A stretch of DNA of 23,574 nucleotides from URNF01 sp045594105 (lineage in GTDB: Bacteria > Bacillota > Clostridia > Oscillospirales > Acutalibacteraceae), in the NCBI GenBank assembly GCA_045594105.1, contig JAZNXY010000124.1:1-23574 (forward strand), in the 5' to 3' direction. Positions 8,200-15,522 of the stretch are shown one piece after another (positions within the stretch are counted from its first letter, which is position 1; each line of letters starts with the position of its first letter). The translations under genes were made by a program, and so were the position numbers. Under the pieces are notes generated by a model. The model was given only the letters and a program-made list of their open reading frames with translations, did no database searches and had not been told where the DNA came from.

Positions 8200-9606
8200 A
8201 TGGCTGTCAAGAGAAGTATGACAAGACGTTGGATGCTGTATGGCTTTTCGGTGATTGCCGCCGTTCTGTTGGCAGTCGGCTGTGTGCTGTCCGCTCTGGT
8301 GTATAATTATTATCGACGTGGCGTAGCTTCGTTTTTGGAGGAGCGGGCGACGGTGTATCGACGTTCTGCAGTGTTCGAAACGGTGACAGCGGACACCTGG
8401 AAGGATGTTGCGTTTTTTTGCGTGGATACTTTTGACAGCAAGGAAAAAATGGAACTGCAGGCGCTGTCGGATAAAGGTGCTGTGCTGGCTTCTTCGACAG
8501 GGTTTATGCCGCTGGGCACCGATACGGTTATCGATTTTAAGGCGGCACAGGCCGCAGACGGTACCTATATCCGTGATATGCGCAACGTGTCGGGCGAGCA
8601 TGTAATGGCACTTACCGTTGTGGAAACCGAAAAGGATGGTACAGCGATAGGTGCTTTGCGGTACGTTGTCAGTATGCGACGGATTGACCGACAGATCGGG
8701 CTGTCGGTTTTTGCAATCGGCAGTACGGTGCTGTTGGTATTGTTCTTTACGGCTTTGGTGAGCTTTTATTTTATTCGTTCCATTGTGCATCCTGTAGAGG
8801 AAATCGGCAGAGCGGCACGGCGTATCGCAAAGGGTGAATATGCGTACCGTGTTGCCAAATACAATAATGACGAGTTGGGTGAGCTGTGCGACACTATTAA
8901 CTATATGGCAGCGGAAATTGAACGTGCGGAGCAGATGAAAAACGACTTTATTTCCTCTGTTTCCCATGAACTGCGTACACCGCTTACCGCTATCCGTGGT
9001 TGGACAGAAACCTTGCAGAGCGTTGGTGATGAGGACCCTGCCTTGATGCAAAGGGGTATGACAATCATTGCGGAAGAAACCGATCGCCTGAGCGGTATGG
9101 TGGAGGAGCTGCTGGACTTCTCCCGTATGCAAAGCGGAAAACTTACGCTGCAGTTTGATACGGTGGATTTGGTGGCTTTGGTGGAGGAGACGGTGTTTCT
9201 GTTCCGTGACAGAGCGGAGAAGCAGGGCGTTTTTCTGCGCTTGGCGGGGAAGGGCAGCTTGCCGCTTGTCAGCGGTGACAGCGACCGCTTGAAGCAGGTA
9301 TTTATCAATGTGCTGGATAATGCCATTAAGTACAGCGACGCCGGTGATACCGTGCGTGTGGATTATGCTGTGGTAGGTAAAAATGTACAGGTAGTGGTGG
9401 GTGATACGGGAAAAGGTATTGCACCGGAGGACCTGCCTCACGTAACGCAGAAGTTCTATAAGGCGGATGTCACCCGCCCGGGTTCGGGTATCGGCCTGGC
9501 GGTGTCGGAGGAAATCGTACGTGGTCATGGCGGCACTATGGAAATTGACAGTAAATTGTCGGTGGGTACCGGCATCATTATAAATTTGCCTATCAGAAAG
9601 GATTAA
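8200..9606 (+). CDS. Membrane sensor histidine kinase
   Basis: Sensor kinase of 468 aa, partner of the upstream regulator. Transmembrane helix 1 (about 12-36) and helix 2 (about 168-192) enclose an extracytoplasmic sensor region of some 130 residues with no domain I can name. A HAMP linker follows (about 193-245, with IVHPVEEI and DELGEL). The phospho-accepting His256 lies in SHELRTPLT. The ATPase part shows the N box (NVLDNAIKYS), G1 (DTGKGI), the F box (FYKAD) and G2 (GSGIGLAV). AAAGGAGG precedes ATG 8200. The kinase resembles the PhoR/WalK/ResE group. It lies 3 bases upstream of the DUF1385 gene. The extracytoplasmic domain could contact the lipoprotein encoded two genes upstream, which is inference from position only. 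Confidence 0.95.
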   Translation: MAVKRSMTRRWMLYGFSVIAAVLLAVGCVLSALVYNYYRRGVASFLEERATVYRRSAVFETVTADTWKDVAFFCVDTFDSKEKMELQALSDKGAVLASSTGFMPLGTDTVIDFKAAQAADGTYIRDMRNVSGEHVMALTVVETEKDGTAIGALRYVVSMRRIDRQIGLSVFAIGSTVLLVLFFTALVSFYFIRSIVHPVEEIGRAARRIAKGEYAYRVAKYNNDELGELCDTINYMAAEIERAEQMKNDFISSVSHELRTPLTAIRGWTETLQSVGDEDPALMQRGMTIIAEETDRLSGMVEELLDFSRMQSGKLTLQFDTVDLVALVEETVFLFRDRAEKQGVFLRLAGKGSLPLVSGDSDRLKQVFINVLDNAIKYSDAGDTVRVDYAVVGKNVQVVVGDTGKGIAPEDLPHVTQKFYKADVTRPGSGIGLAVSEEIVRGHGGTMEIDSKLSVGTGIIINLPIRKD

Positions 9607-9609
9607 ACC

Positions 9610-10533
9610 ATGAGTGAAAACAAAGAGATGAAAAAGACGTCTATTGGCGGTCAGGCACTGATAGAAGGTGTGATGATGCGTGGCCCCGAGGTCACCGCAA
9701 TGGCGGTAAGGCACACATCCGGCGAAGTAATTGTGGAGGAATGGGGCACCGAAGGTGTCAGCAAACCCAAATGGATGAAGCTGCCGTTTATTCGTGGTAT
9801 CTTTAACTTCATTGATTCCCTGCGTTTCGGGTATAAGGCGCTGATGCGTTCTGCAGAGCTCAGCGGCCTGGAGGAAATGGAAGAGGAAGGCGAGCTGCCG
9901 GGGTGGTTTATGAACACCTTGATGGTGCTGTCGGCAGTATTGGGTGTGGTTATTTCGGTGGTGCTGTTTATCTGGCTGCCTGCTTTTCTGTTCCGCCTGC
10001 TCTCTCGCAGTGTTCCCGCACTTGACAATGCGATAGTCCGTGGTGTTTTTGAAGGCGTACTTCGCATTTTGCTGTTTGTGGGATATGTGGCGATTATCTC
10101 CTTGATGAAGGATATCAAACGTGTGTTTATGTATCACGGTGCGGAGCATAAAACGATTTTCTGCTATGAAAAGGGCTTGCCGCTGACGGTGGAAAATGTG
10201 CGTGAGCAATCCCGTTTTCACCCTCGCTGCGGCACCTCGTTTATGATTCTGATGCTGCTGGTCGGTATGGTAGTGTCTATGCTTATCCCGAATATGCATT
10301 CGGTGTTGCGTACTGCTGTTAAATTGCTGACCTTGCCGGTGGTGGTAAGTGTTGGGTATGAGCTTATCAAATTGGCAGGCAGAAAGGACAACGCTTTCAC
10401 ACGTTTCATTTCCAAACCCGGTGTGTGGATGCAGCATCTGACCACCAAAGAACCCGAAGACGCCATGATAGAATGTGCGATTGCGGCTATGGAAAAGGTG
10501 CTTCCCGAAGATGTGGAGGCGGATCGGTGGTAA
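9610..10533 (+). CDS. DUF1385 family membrane protein (YqhQ-like)
   Basis: A 307-aa protein of the DUF1385 family, which includes Bacillus YqhQ; its biochemical role is not established to my knowledge. Family features are the N-terminal SIGGQALIEGVMMRGP and the conserved stretch around residues 175-215 (HGAEHKTIFCYE, LTVENV, HPRCGTSF), whose His, Glu and Cys residues could bind a metal. About four hydrophobic segments (near 100-130, 140-160, 210-230 and 235-255) indicate an integral membrane protein. AAAGGA precedes ATG 9610 by 7 bases. Its stop overlaps the start of prmC by 7 bases, so the two are translationally coupled. DUF1385 next to prmC is a familiar arrangement in Clostridia, usually followed by prfA, which is absent here. 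Confidence 0.9.
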   Translation: MSENKEMKKTSIGGQALIEGVMMRGPEVTAMAVRHTSGEVIVEEWGTEGVSKPKWMKLPFIRGIFNFIDSLRFGYKALMRSAELSGLEEMEEEGELPGWFMNTLMVLSAVLGVVISVVLFIWLPAFLFRLLSRSVPALDNAIVRGVFEGVLRILLFVGYVAIISLMKDIKRVFMYHGAEHKTIFCYEKGLPLTVENVREQSRFHPRCGTSFMILMLLVGMVVSMLIPNMHSVLRTAVKLLTLPVVVSVGYELIKLAGRKDNAFTRFISKPGVWMQHLTTKEPEDAMIECAIAAMEKVLPEDVEADRW

Positions 10534-11369
10534 CCTATCAATCGTTGCTGGCGGATATCACTGCACGTTTTACGGCAGACGGCCTGGAAGATGCCGCATT
10601 TGATGCTCGCTGCATTTTAGAGGATATCGGCGGTATGCCGCACGACATATTGCCGCCTGCTGTTGCTGTGCCGACAGAGCGGATAGCGGCGATAGAAACC
10701 GCTGTTGTCCAACGCCTGCAGGGTAGACCGTTGCAATACATACTCGGCGAATGGGACTTTTTATCTTTGCGTTTGTGTGTCGGAGAGGGCGTACTGATTC
10801 CCCGACAGGATACCGAAATCCTGTGTGAAACGGTGGCGGAGGCCTTACATACGGTGCCTGCGCCACAGGTGTTGGATCTTTGTGCAGGCAGCGGCTGTGT
10901 AGGTCTCGGTATTGCTTCGCTGTCACCGCATGTGACGGTGACGGCATTGGAAAAATCCAAAGATGCCTTTGTGTATTTGGAGAAAAACATCAAACGGTAT
11001 CCCTCGTTATCTGTCAGTGCGGTGGCAGGAGATATGCTTACCGACCATGTACAGTTTACGGATGTGTACGATGCGATTGTGTCCAATCCACCCTATATTC
11101 CGACCGGTGACCTTGACCACTTGATGCGAGAAGTGCAAAATGAGCCGTCAATGGCACTGGACGGCGGTGAAGATGGGTTACGCTTTTACCGTGCCATTTG
11201 CACCCATTGGGTGCCGAAATTGAAGGCGGGCGGCTTGTGTGCGGTGGAAATCGGCTTTGACCAAGGCGAACAAGTGTACCATTTGTTCGGTAAATCGGGT
11301 CTGGAGGCGTGCCGTATTATTAAAGATTACGGTGGAAATGACCGTGTAGTACTGGGATATCGGCGATAA
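10527..11369 (+). CDS. prmC: Peptide chain release factor N5-glutamine methyltransferase
   Basis: SAM-dependent enzyme that methylates the Gln of the GGQ motif in release factors RF1 and RF2, raising termination efficiency in the cytoplasm. GTG 10527 is chosen: GGAGG (10515-10519) stands 7 bases upstream, and the resulting 280 aa equals the family norm. Upstream ATGs would run deep into the preceding gene. The N-terminal helical substrate-binding domain (about 1-75) is followed by RPLQYILGEWDF, the SAM-binding loop DLCAGSGCVGLG (about 118-129) and the catalytic NPPY at 187-190. It is the last gene of the lipoprotein/two-component unit. No clear separate terminator is seen between it and recA, though the AT-rich dyad at 11371-11415 could weakly serve. 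Confidence 0.94.
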   Translation: MVTYQSLLADITARFTADGLEDAAFDARCILEDIGGMPHDILPPAVAVPTERIAAIETAVVQRLQGRPLQYILGEWDFLSLRLCVGEGVLIPRQDTEILCETVAEALHTVPAPQVLDLCAGSGCVGLGIASLSPHVTVTALEKSKDAFVYLEKNIKRYPSLSVSAVAGDMLTDHVQFTDVYDAIVSNPPYIPTGDLDHLMREVQNEPSMALDGGEDGLRFYRAICTHWVPKLKAGGLCAVEIGFDQGEQVYHLFGKSGLEACRIIKDYGGNDRVVLGYRR

Positions 11370-11390
11370 TTCCGAATTTTTCAAAAAATA

Positions 11391-11404
11391 AGAACGAATG
11401 TTCG
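11391..11404 (+). promoter_or_regulatory. LexA (SOS) box upstream of recA
   Basis: AGAACGAATGTTCG matches the Gram-positive LexA/DinR operator CGAAC-N4-GTTCG at every fixed position except the first C. It is framed by AAAAAAT (11383-11389) and ATTTTTT (11405-11411), which extends the dyad, and by TCCGAA/TTCGGA further out. Its right edge is 18 bases upstream of the recA -35 box. Confidence 0.85.
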
Positions 11405-11422
11405 ATTTTTTCGGAAAAACTA

Positions 11423-11451
11423 TTGATTTTTCTGAAAAAGCGGTGTATACT
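11423..11451 (+). promoter_or_regulatory. recA promoter
   Basis: TTGATT (11423-11428) and TATACT (11446-11451) have 17-bp spacing, matching 9 of 12 consensus positions. Transcription should start near 11458, giving a leader of about 34 bases with ribosome site AAAGGA. Confidence 0.8.
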
Positions 11452-11491
11452 GTGTGAGACGATAAGGTTTTTTGAGAAAGGAACAGATGAA

Positions 11492-12637
11492 ATGGCAGAG
11501 AAAAAGACGACAGCAAAAGCGGCAGCAGCGGCAGACGAAAGAAAGAAAGCGTTAGATGCGGCACTGCAGCAGATTGAAAGAAATTACGGTAAAGGCGCAG
11601 TGATGCGTCTCGGTGAGCATCGCGGTATGCAGATTGACAGTATTTCTACGGGATCGCTGGCTTTGGATGCGGCACTTGGTGTCGGCGGCTTGCCTCGTGG
11701 CAGAATTATTGAGATTTACGGTCCCGAAGCTTCGGGTAAAACCACCCTTGCACTGCACGCAGTAGCGGAAGCACAGAAAAAAGGCGGCGAAGCGGCATAC
11801 ATTGACGTGGAACACGCCCTTGATCCCGTATATGCCCGTGCACTCGGCGTGGATGTGGATTCTTTGTTGGTGTCCCAGCCCGATGCCGGCGAACAGGCAC
11901 TTGAAATTATGGAAGCACTGATTCGTTCGGGTGCTGTGGATATTGTGGTACTGGACTCGGTGGCGGCACTGGTACCCCGTGCGGAAATCGAAGGCGAAAT
12001 GGGGGATAGCCACGTTGGTTTGCAGGCACGCCTGATGTCGCAGGCGATGCGTAAGCTGGCACCTGTTATCGCAAAATCCAATTGTATTGCCATTTTCATT
12101 AACCAGCTGCGTTTGAAGGTCGGTGTGGTATACGGCAATCCCGAAATCACTTCCGGCGGTAACGCACTGAAATATTATGCGTCGGTCCGTCTGGACGTGC
12201 GCCGTACCGAAACCTTAAAAAGCGGTGGCGAAGCTATCGGCTCGCACACCCGTGTAAAGATTGTGAAAAACAAGGTGGCACCGCCCTTCAAGGAGGCGGA
12301 GTTTGATGTCATTTACGGACAGGGTATCTCCCGTGACGGCGAGCTTATCGATTTGGCTGTCAAATTGGATATTATCCAGAAATCTGGCGCCTGGTTCTCC
12401 TACAAAGAGGACCGCTTAGGGCAGGGAAGAGACAATACAAAGGAATATCTGCGTAATCATCCTGAACTGTTTGCGGAAATTGAAGCACAGGTCAAGGAGG
12501 GCTTGCCGCGTCTGAATCCGCAGAAAAACTTTGCGGCACCCGCACCGCAGCCGGTAGAAATCCCGATTGAAGCGGCGGCGAAGGTGTCTGCTCCTGCGGC
12601 AAAGGCACAGATAGATATTGTTGTTGATGACGAGTGA
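11492..12637 (+). CDS. recA: Recombinase A
   Basis: ATP-dependent strand-exchange protein for homologous recombination and co-protease for LexA cleavage in the SOS response. ATG 11492 (AAAGGA 9 bases upstream) gives 381 aa; the upstream in-frame ATG at 11423 lies within the promoter. Motifs are Walker A GPEASGKT (77-84), Walker B VVLDSVAAL, loop L1 near GEMGDSHVG, loop L2 with FINQLR and the ITSGGNALKYYAS segment. The N-terminus has a Lys/Ala-rich lead (EKKTTAKAAAAA), and the C-terminal 45 residues are Ala/Pro-rich with an acidic end (VVDDE), both ordinary for RecA. The LexA box and own promoter predict DNA-damage induction. A terminator and then recX follow. Confidence 0.98.
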   Translation: MAEKKTTAKAAAAADERKKALDAALQQIERNYGKGAVMRLGEHRGMQIDSISTGSLALDAALGVGGLPRGRIIEIYGPEASGKTTLALHAVAEAQKKGGEAAYIDVEHALDPVYARALGVDVDSLLVSQPDAGEQALEIMEALIRSGAVDIVVLDSVAALVPRAEIEGEMGDSHVGLQARLMSQAMRKLAPVIAKSNCIAIFINQLRLKVGVVYGNPEITSGGNALKYYASVRLDVRRTETLKSGGEAIGSHTRVKIVKNKVAPPFKEAEFDVIYGQGISRDGELIDLAVKLDIIQKSGAWFSYKEDRLGQGRDNTKEYLRNHPELFAEIEAQVKEGLPRLNPQKNFAAPAPQPVEIPIEAAAKVSAPAAKAQIDIVVDDE

Positions 12638-12645
12638 AAAAGATG

Positions 12646-12671
12646 AAAAGGCGGCTGTATGCCGCCTTTTT
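12646..12671 (+). terminator. Intrinsic terminator between recA and recX
   Basis: AAAAGGCGGC (12646-12655), loop TGTAT, complement GCCGCCTTTT (12661-12670) and one further T. Only 19 bases separate it from the recX start, so recX, rimO and pgsA probably depend on partial read-through. Confidence 0.88.
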
Positions 12672-12690
12672 CTCGTGTGGTGAGTAATAC

Positions 12691-13317
12691 ATGAAAATTA
12701 CCGATAAAAAGAAAATACGCAGTGCACAGTATGTACTGTCCTTTGATACGGATGACGGGTTTACGGTGACGGTGGATGCCGCTACCTTTGATGAGTCGTA
12801 TTATTTTGTCGGCAGAGAAATTACCGAGCAGGAATTAGAGGATTTGCTTGCTTTGTCCCGCAAAAACCGCACCCGTTCCCGTGCACTGTACTATCTTTCC
12901 GGCAGAGATTATGCCAAAAAGGAGCTGGAACGTAAGCTTTGTCGCTCCTCCGACAAGGAAACTGCGGCGGCGGTGGTGGAACGGTTGGAAGAGGTCGGAT
13001 TGGTGGATGACGGCGCGTATGCCGAGCGTATGGCACGCAGCTATGCCAATTACCGCCTGTATCCACGGCGGCGTATTTTGTCAGCACTGCGGGAGAAAGG
13101 TGTGTCTCGGGAGGATGCCGAACATGCGTTGGAACAACTCGAAACCGACGATTTACAAGTTGCACTTGCACTCTTGCGAAAAAAATATTATAATAAGCTG
13201 CAAACTGTTGAAGACCGTCAAAAAGTTGCCGCTGCTCTGGCACGTAGCGGCTTTGGTTTTGATACGGTAAAAAAGGCGATAGAGATTGTTGCTGCGGAGT
13301 GTATGGAGGAAACGTAA
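12691..13317 (+). CDS. recX: Regulatory protein RecX
   Basis: Modulator that binds RecA filaments and restrains strand exchange and co-protease activity. The 208-aa product shows the RecX tandem three-helix repeats: RALYYLSGRDYAKKELERKL, VVERLEEVGLVDDGAYAER, then NYRLYPRRRILSALREKGV and a third repeat towards the C-terminus. The N-terminal 50 residues form a beta-rich extension common in Firmicutes RecX. The ribosome site is modest (GGTGAG, 12679-12684). Its location directly after the recA terminator is the classical recA-recX arrangement, in which read-through keeps RecX below RecA. The rimO start follows after 6 bases. Confidence 0.93.
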   Translation: MKITDKKKIRSAQYVLSFDTDDGFTVTVDAATFDESYYFVGREITEQELEDLLALSRKNRTRSRALYYLSGRDYAKKELERKLCRSSDKETAAAVVERLEEVGLVDDGAYAERMARSYANYRLYPRRRILSALREKGVSREDAEHALEQLETDDLQVALALLRKKYYNKLQTVEDRQKVAAALARSGFGFDTVKKAIEIVAAECMEET

Positions 13318-13323
13318 CAAAGT

Positions 13324-14670
13324 ATGGCTATAAAAGTAGGTATGGTATCGCTCGGTTGTCCGAAAAATCAGATGGATGCTGAATTGATGCTGGCATCCTT
13401 GTATGAGGCGGGAATGGAAATCACTGCTGACAGCGGCTTGGCAGACGTTGTGGTAGTAAACACCTGCGGCTTTATTGAGGATGCAAAAAAGGAAGCGATT
13501 GAAAATATTTTAGAGTTTGCTGCCCTGAAAAAAGAAGGCCGCATCCGTGGCATCGTTGTGACCGGATGTATGGCACAGCGGTACGGACAAATGGTGGCGG
13601 AAGAGTTGCCCGAATGTAATGCGGTATTGGGTCTTGGTGCGAACCGTGACATCGTCAAAGCGGTCAAAACCGCCTATGCAGGCGGTAGTATGCAGAGCTT
13701 TCCGTCGCTGGACAACTGGGTGCTTGACGGCAAACGCATACAGTCTACACCGCATTATTTTGCCTATTTACGTATTGCTGACGGCTGTGATAATCGCTGT
13801 ACATACTGTGCAATTCCGCTGATTCGTGGTGGCTTGCGTAGCCGTAAACAAGAAAATATCCTTGCTGAAGCAAAAGCACTTGCAGCGGCGGGGGTGAAGG
13901 AGATAGTGGTGATTGCACAAGACCCCACCGTATATGGCGAAGACATTTACGGTGAACGGCGGTTGCCTGCATTGCTGACAGAGCTTTGCCACATTGATGG
14001 CATTGCTTGGATACGTCTTTTGTATTGCTATCCCGAACATATTACCGATGATTTGCTGCAGGTTATGGCAAAGGAACCGAAAATAGTCAAGTACCTCGAT
14101 ATGCCGATACAGCACGCATCGGGGAAGGTGCTGCGTACGATGAACCGTAAAGCGGATAAAGAAACGCTGACGGCACTCATTCATCACATTCGTGAAACGG
14201 TGCCCGGCATCACCCTGCGCACCACCGTTATGGTGGGTTTCCCGGGTGAAACGAGGGAAGATTTCGAGCAGCTGTCGCAATTTGTCGGGGAGGTCAGGTT
14301 TGACCGGCTCGGCTGTTTTACCTATTCTCCCGAAGAGGGAACACCTGCGGCAACCTTGCCCGACCAAATACCCGAAAAGGAAAAACAAAAACGCTGTGAC
14401 CATATTATGGAAAAACAGGCACATATCGTAGACGCATTGGAAGAAGCACAGCTTGGTACAACCGTTACTGTGCTTGTCGAGGGCTATGATCGTCTGGCGG
14501 AAAGTTGGTTTGGTCGCAGTGCAGCACACGCACCCGAAATCGACGGCAATATTTTCTTCTCGGCACCGCAGGGAATGCGTCTTCAAACGGGTGACTTTGT
14601 CAATGTGAAAATAACCGACCGTATGGATTGGGATCTGATAGGAGAGGTATGCGATGAATCTGCCGAATAA
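13324..14670 (+). CDS. rimO: Ribosomal protein uS12 methylthiotransferase
   Basis: Radical-SAM enzyme that adds a methylthio group to the conserved Asp of ribosomal protein S12; cytoplasmic, with two [4Fe-4S] clusters. At 448 aa it has the full MTTase layout. The N-terminal domain has cluster cysteines Cys12 (SLGCPKN), Cys48 (NTCGF) and Cys82 (TGCMAQ). The radical-SAM motif is Cys155-Cys159-Cys162 (GCDNRCTYC), and a C-terminal TRAM domain starts around 385. SLGCPKN plus the TRAM end favour RimO over MiaB. GGAGGA (13305-13310) is 13 bases from ATG 13324, a rather long spacing that may lower translation. The end overlaps the pgsA start by 17 bases. Confidence 0.93.
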   Translation: MAIKVGMVSLGCPKNQMDAELMLASLYEAGMEITADSGLADVVVVNTCGFIEDAKKEAIENILEFAALKKEGRIRGIVVTGCMAQRYGQMVAEELPECNAVLGLGANRDIVKAVKTAYAGGSMQSFPSLDNWVLDGKRIQSTPHYFAYLRIADGCDNRCTYCAIPLIRGGLRSRKQENILAEAKALAAAGVKEIVVIAQDPTVYGEDIYGERRLPALLTELCHIDGIAWIRLLYCYPEHITDDLLQVMAKEPKIVKYLDMPIQHASGKVLRTMNRKADKETLTALIHHIRETVPGITLRTTVMVGFPGETREDFEQLSQFVGEVRFDRLGCFTYSPEEGTPAATLPDQIPEKEKQKRCDHIMEKQAHIVDALEEAQLGTTVTVLVEGYDRLAESWFGRSAAHAPEIDGNIFFSAPQGMRLQTGDFVNVKITDRMDWDLIGEVCDESAE

Positions 14671-15238
14671 ACTGACCGTGGTGCGTATTGTGCTGGCACC
14701 TGTCTTTTTGCTGTTGCTGACCGTTGATTTTCCGTTTCATAATTTGATTGCGGGCATTGTTTTCGGCATTGCCGCTTTTACCGATATGTTGGACGGGAAA
14801 ATTGCTCGTAAGCATAACCTTATCACGAATCTTGGTAAGTTTTTAGATCCGCTTGCGGATAAAATGCTGACTACCGCTGCCTTTATCGGTTTTTTGGCGG
14901 CAGGACACCTTGACGTGTGGGCAGTAATGCTGATTTTAACCCGTGAGTTTATGGTGACCTCGGTACGTCTGCTTGCCGCCAAAGACGGCAATGTGATTGC
15001 CGCCAGTATGGCAGGCAAGGTGAAGACCGTGATGCAGTTTGTGGCAATCATTTATATGATTGCGGCACTGGAGGTGTGCAGCTGGCAGAACACCTTACTG
15101 CTCGGTGTGTTGCCCGACCTTTTTTACAGTGCTTTGCTGCTTGTCGGCAGGGTGCTTGTGTGGGTGTCTGTGTTCTTCACCATTCAATCGGGTGTGCAGT
15201 ACGTGTGGAACGGCAGAAAATATTTTACCGATAATTGA
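14654..15238 (+). CDS. pgsA: CDP-diacylglycerol-glycerol-3-phosphate 3-phosphatidyltransferase
   Basis: Integral membrane enzyme that makes phosphatidylglycerol phosphate from CDP-diacylglycerol and glycerol-3-phosphate, the committed step of phosphatidylglycerol and cardiolipin synthesis. The 194-aa product has the complete CDP-alcohol phosphotransferase signature: Asp44, Asp47-Gly48, Ala51-Arg52, Gly61, Asp65 and Asp69 (DxxDGxxAR-x8-GxxxDxxxD). About five or six hydrophobic helices follow the expected topology. GGAGAGG (14641-14647) lies 6 bases before ATG 14654, inside the end of rimO, so translation is coupled. rimO-pgsA next to recA is a common Clostridia neighbourhood. No strong terminator follows; only a 7-bp AT hairpin (15239-15256). 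Confidence 0.93.
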   Translation: MNLPNKLTVVRIVLAPVFLLLLTVDFPFHNLIAGIVFGIAAFTDMLDGKIARKHNLITNLGKFLDPLADKMLTTAAFIGFLAAGHLDVWAVMLILTREFMVTSVRLLAAKDGNVIAASMAGKVKTVMQFVAIIYMIAALEVCSWQNTLLLGVLPDLFYSALLLVGRVLVWVSVFFTIQSGVQYVWNGRKYFTDN

Positions 15239-15246
15239 AAAAAGTG

Positions 15247-15275
15247 TAGACTTTTTGGGAAAACTTATATATAAT
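15247..15275 (+). promoter_or_regulatory. Promoter of the T-box-controlled cysteine unit
   Basis: TAGACT (15247-15252), 17-bp spacer, and a perfect TATAAT (15270-15275). The start should fall near 15282, which places the whole T-box leader in the transcript. It lies immediately after the pgsA stop. Confidence 0.75.
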
Positions 15276-15281
15276 ATGGTA

Positions 15282-15506
15282 GAAATGCAATCGGCAGGAA
15301 AAGTATGTGTTTGTCGGTATGACAGAGAGAAGGCGTCATGGCTGAAAGCGCCTTTGATATACGGAACACAAAAATGCACCTGACGGCAGAGCGAGGGAAA
15401 GCAGTATCTCGCTTCGGTTGCCCCGTTATCGGCTTTTTGAGTAATAAATCGGAGTGGAACCGCGAACTTTCGCCTCCGACAGCTTTGGCTGTCGGAGGCG
15501 TTTTGT
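15282..15506 (+). promoter_or_regulatory. Cysteine-specific T-box riboswitch leader
   Basis: A tRNA-sensing leader that lets transcription continue when tRNA-Cys is uncharged. The T-box core GGAGTGGAACCGCG is at 15451-15464. Stem I contains AGTA (15302-15305) opposite the specifier region, short helices CAGG/CCTG and GTGT/ACAC, GACAGAGAG (15321-15329) and a distal hairpin AAGGCG/CGCCTT. The specifier triplet is TGC (15375-15377), followed by the usual A: the Cys codon UGC. The T-box bases TGGA (15455-15458) would pair with UCCA, which fits the U73 discriminator of tRNA-Cys. The antiterminator pairs CGGAG (15450-15454) with CTCCG (15474-15478), in competition with the terminator. The genes cysE and cysS directly downstream agree with this specificity. 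Confidence 0.95.
15471..15506 (+). terminator. Regulated terminator of the T-box
   Basis: CGCCTCCGACAGC (15471-15483) pairs perfectly with 15488-15500 around a TTTG loop, followed by TTTTGTT. Its 5' arm is shared with the antiterminator. Confidence 0.95.
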
Positions 15507-15522
15507 TATCATAGGGGGTTGT

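Noticed and set aside
8149..10437. A 762-codon open frame on the - strand, and other long antisense frames at 2194-3519, 4777-6492 and 16123-17922.
   Set aside because: They lie wholly opposite strongly supported genes, have low-complexity His/Gln/Arg-rich translations without family motifs, and lack ribosome sites. They result from codon use in the sense genes that rarely yields antisense stops.
15239..15256. Hairpin AAAAAGT/ACTTTTT after pgsA as a terminator.
   Set aside because: Stem of 7 bp with a single G-C pair; too unstable for an intrinsic terminator and overlapping the -35 of the T-box promoter.
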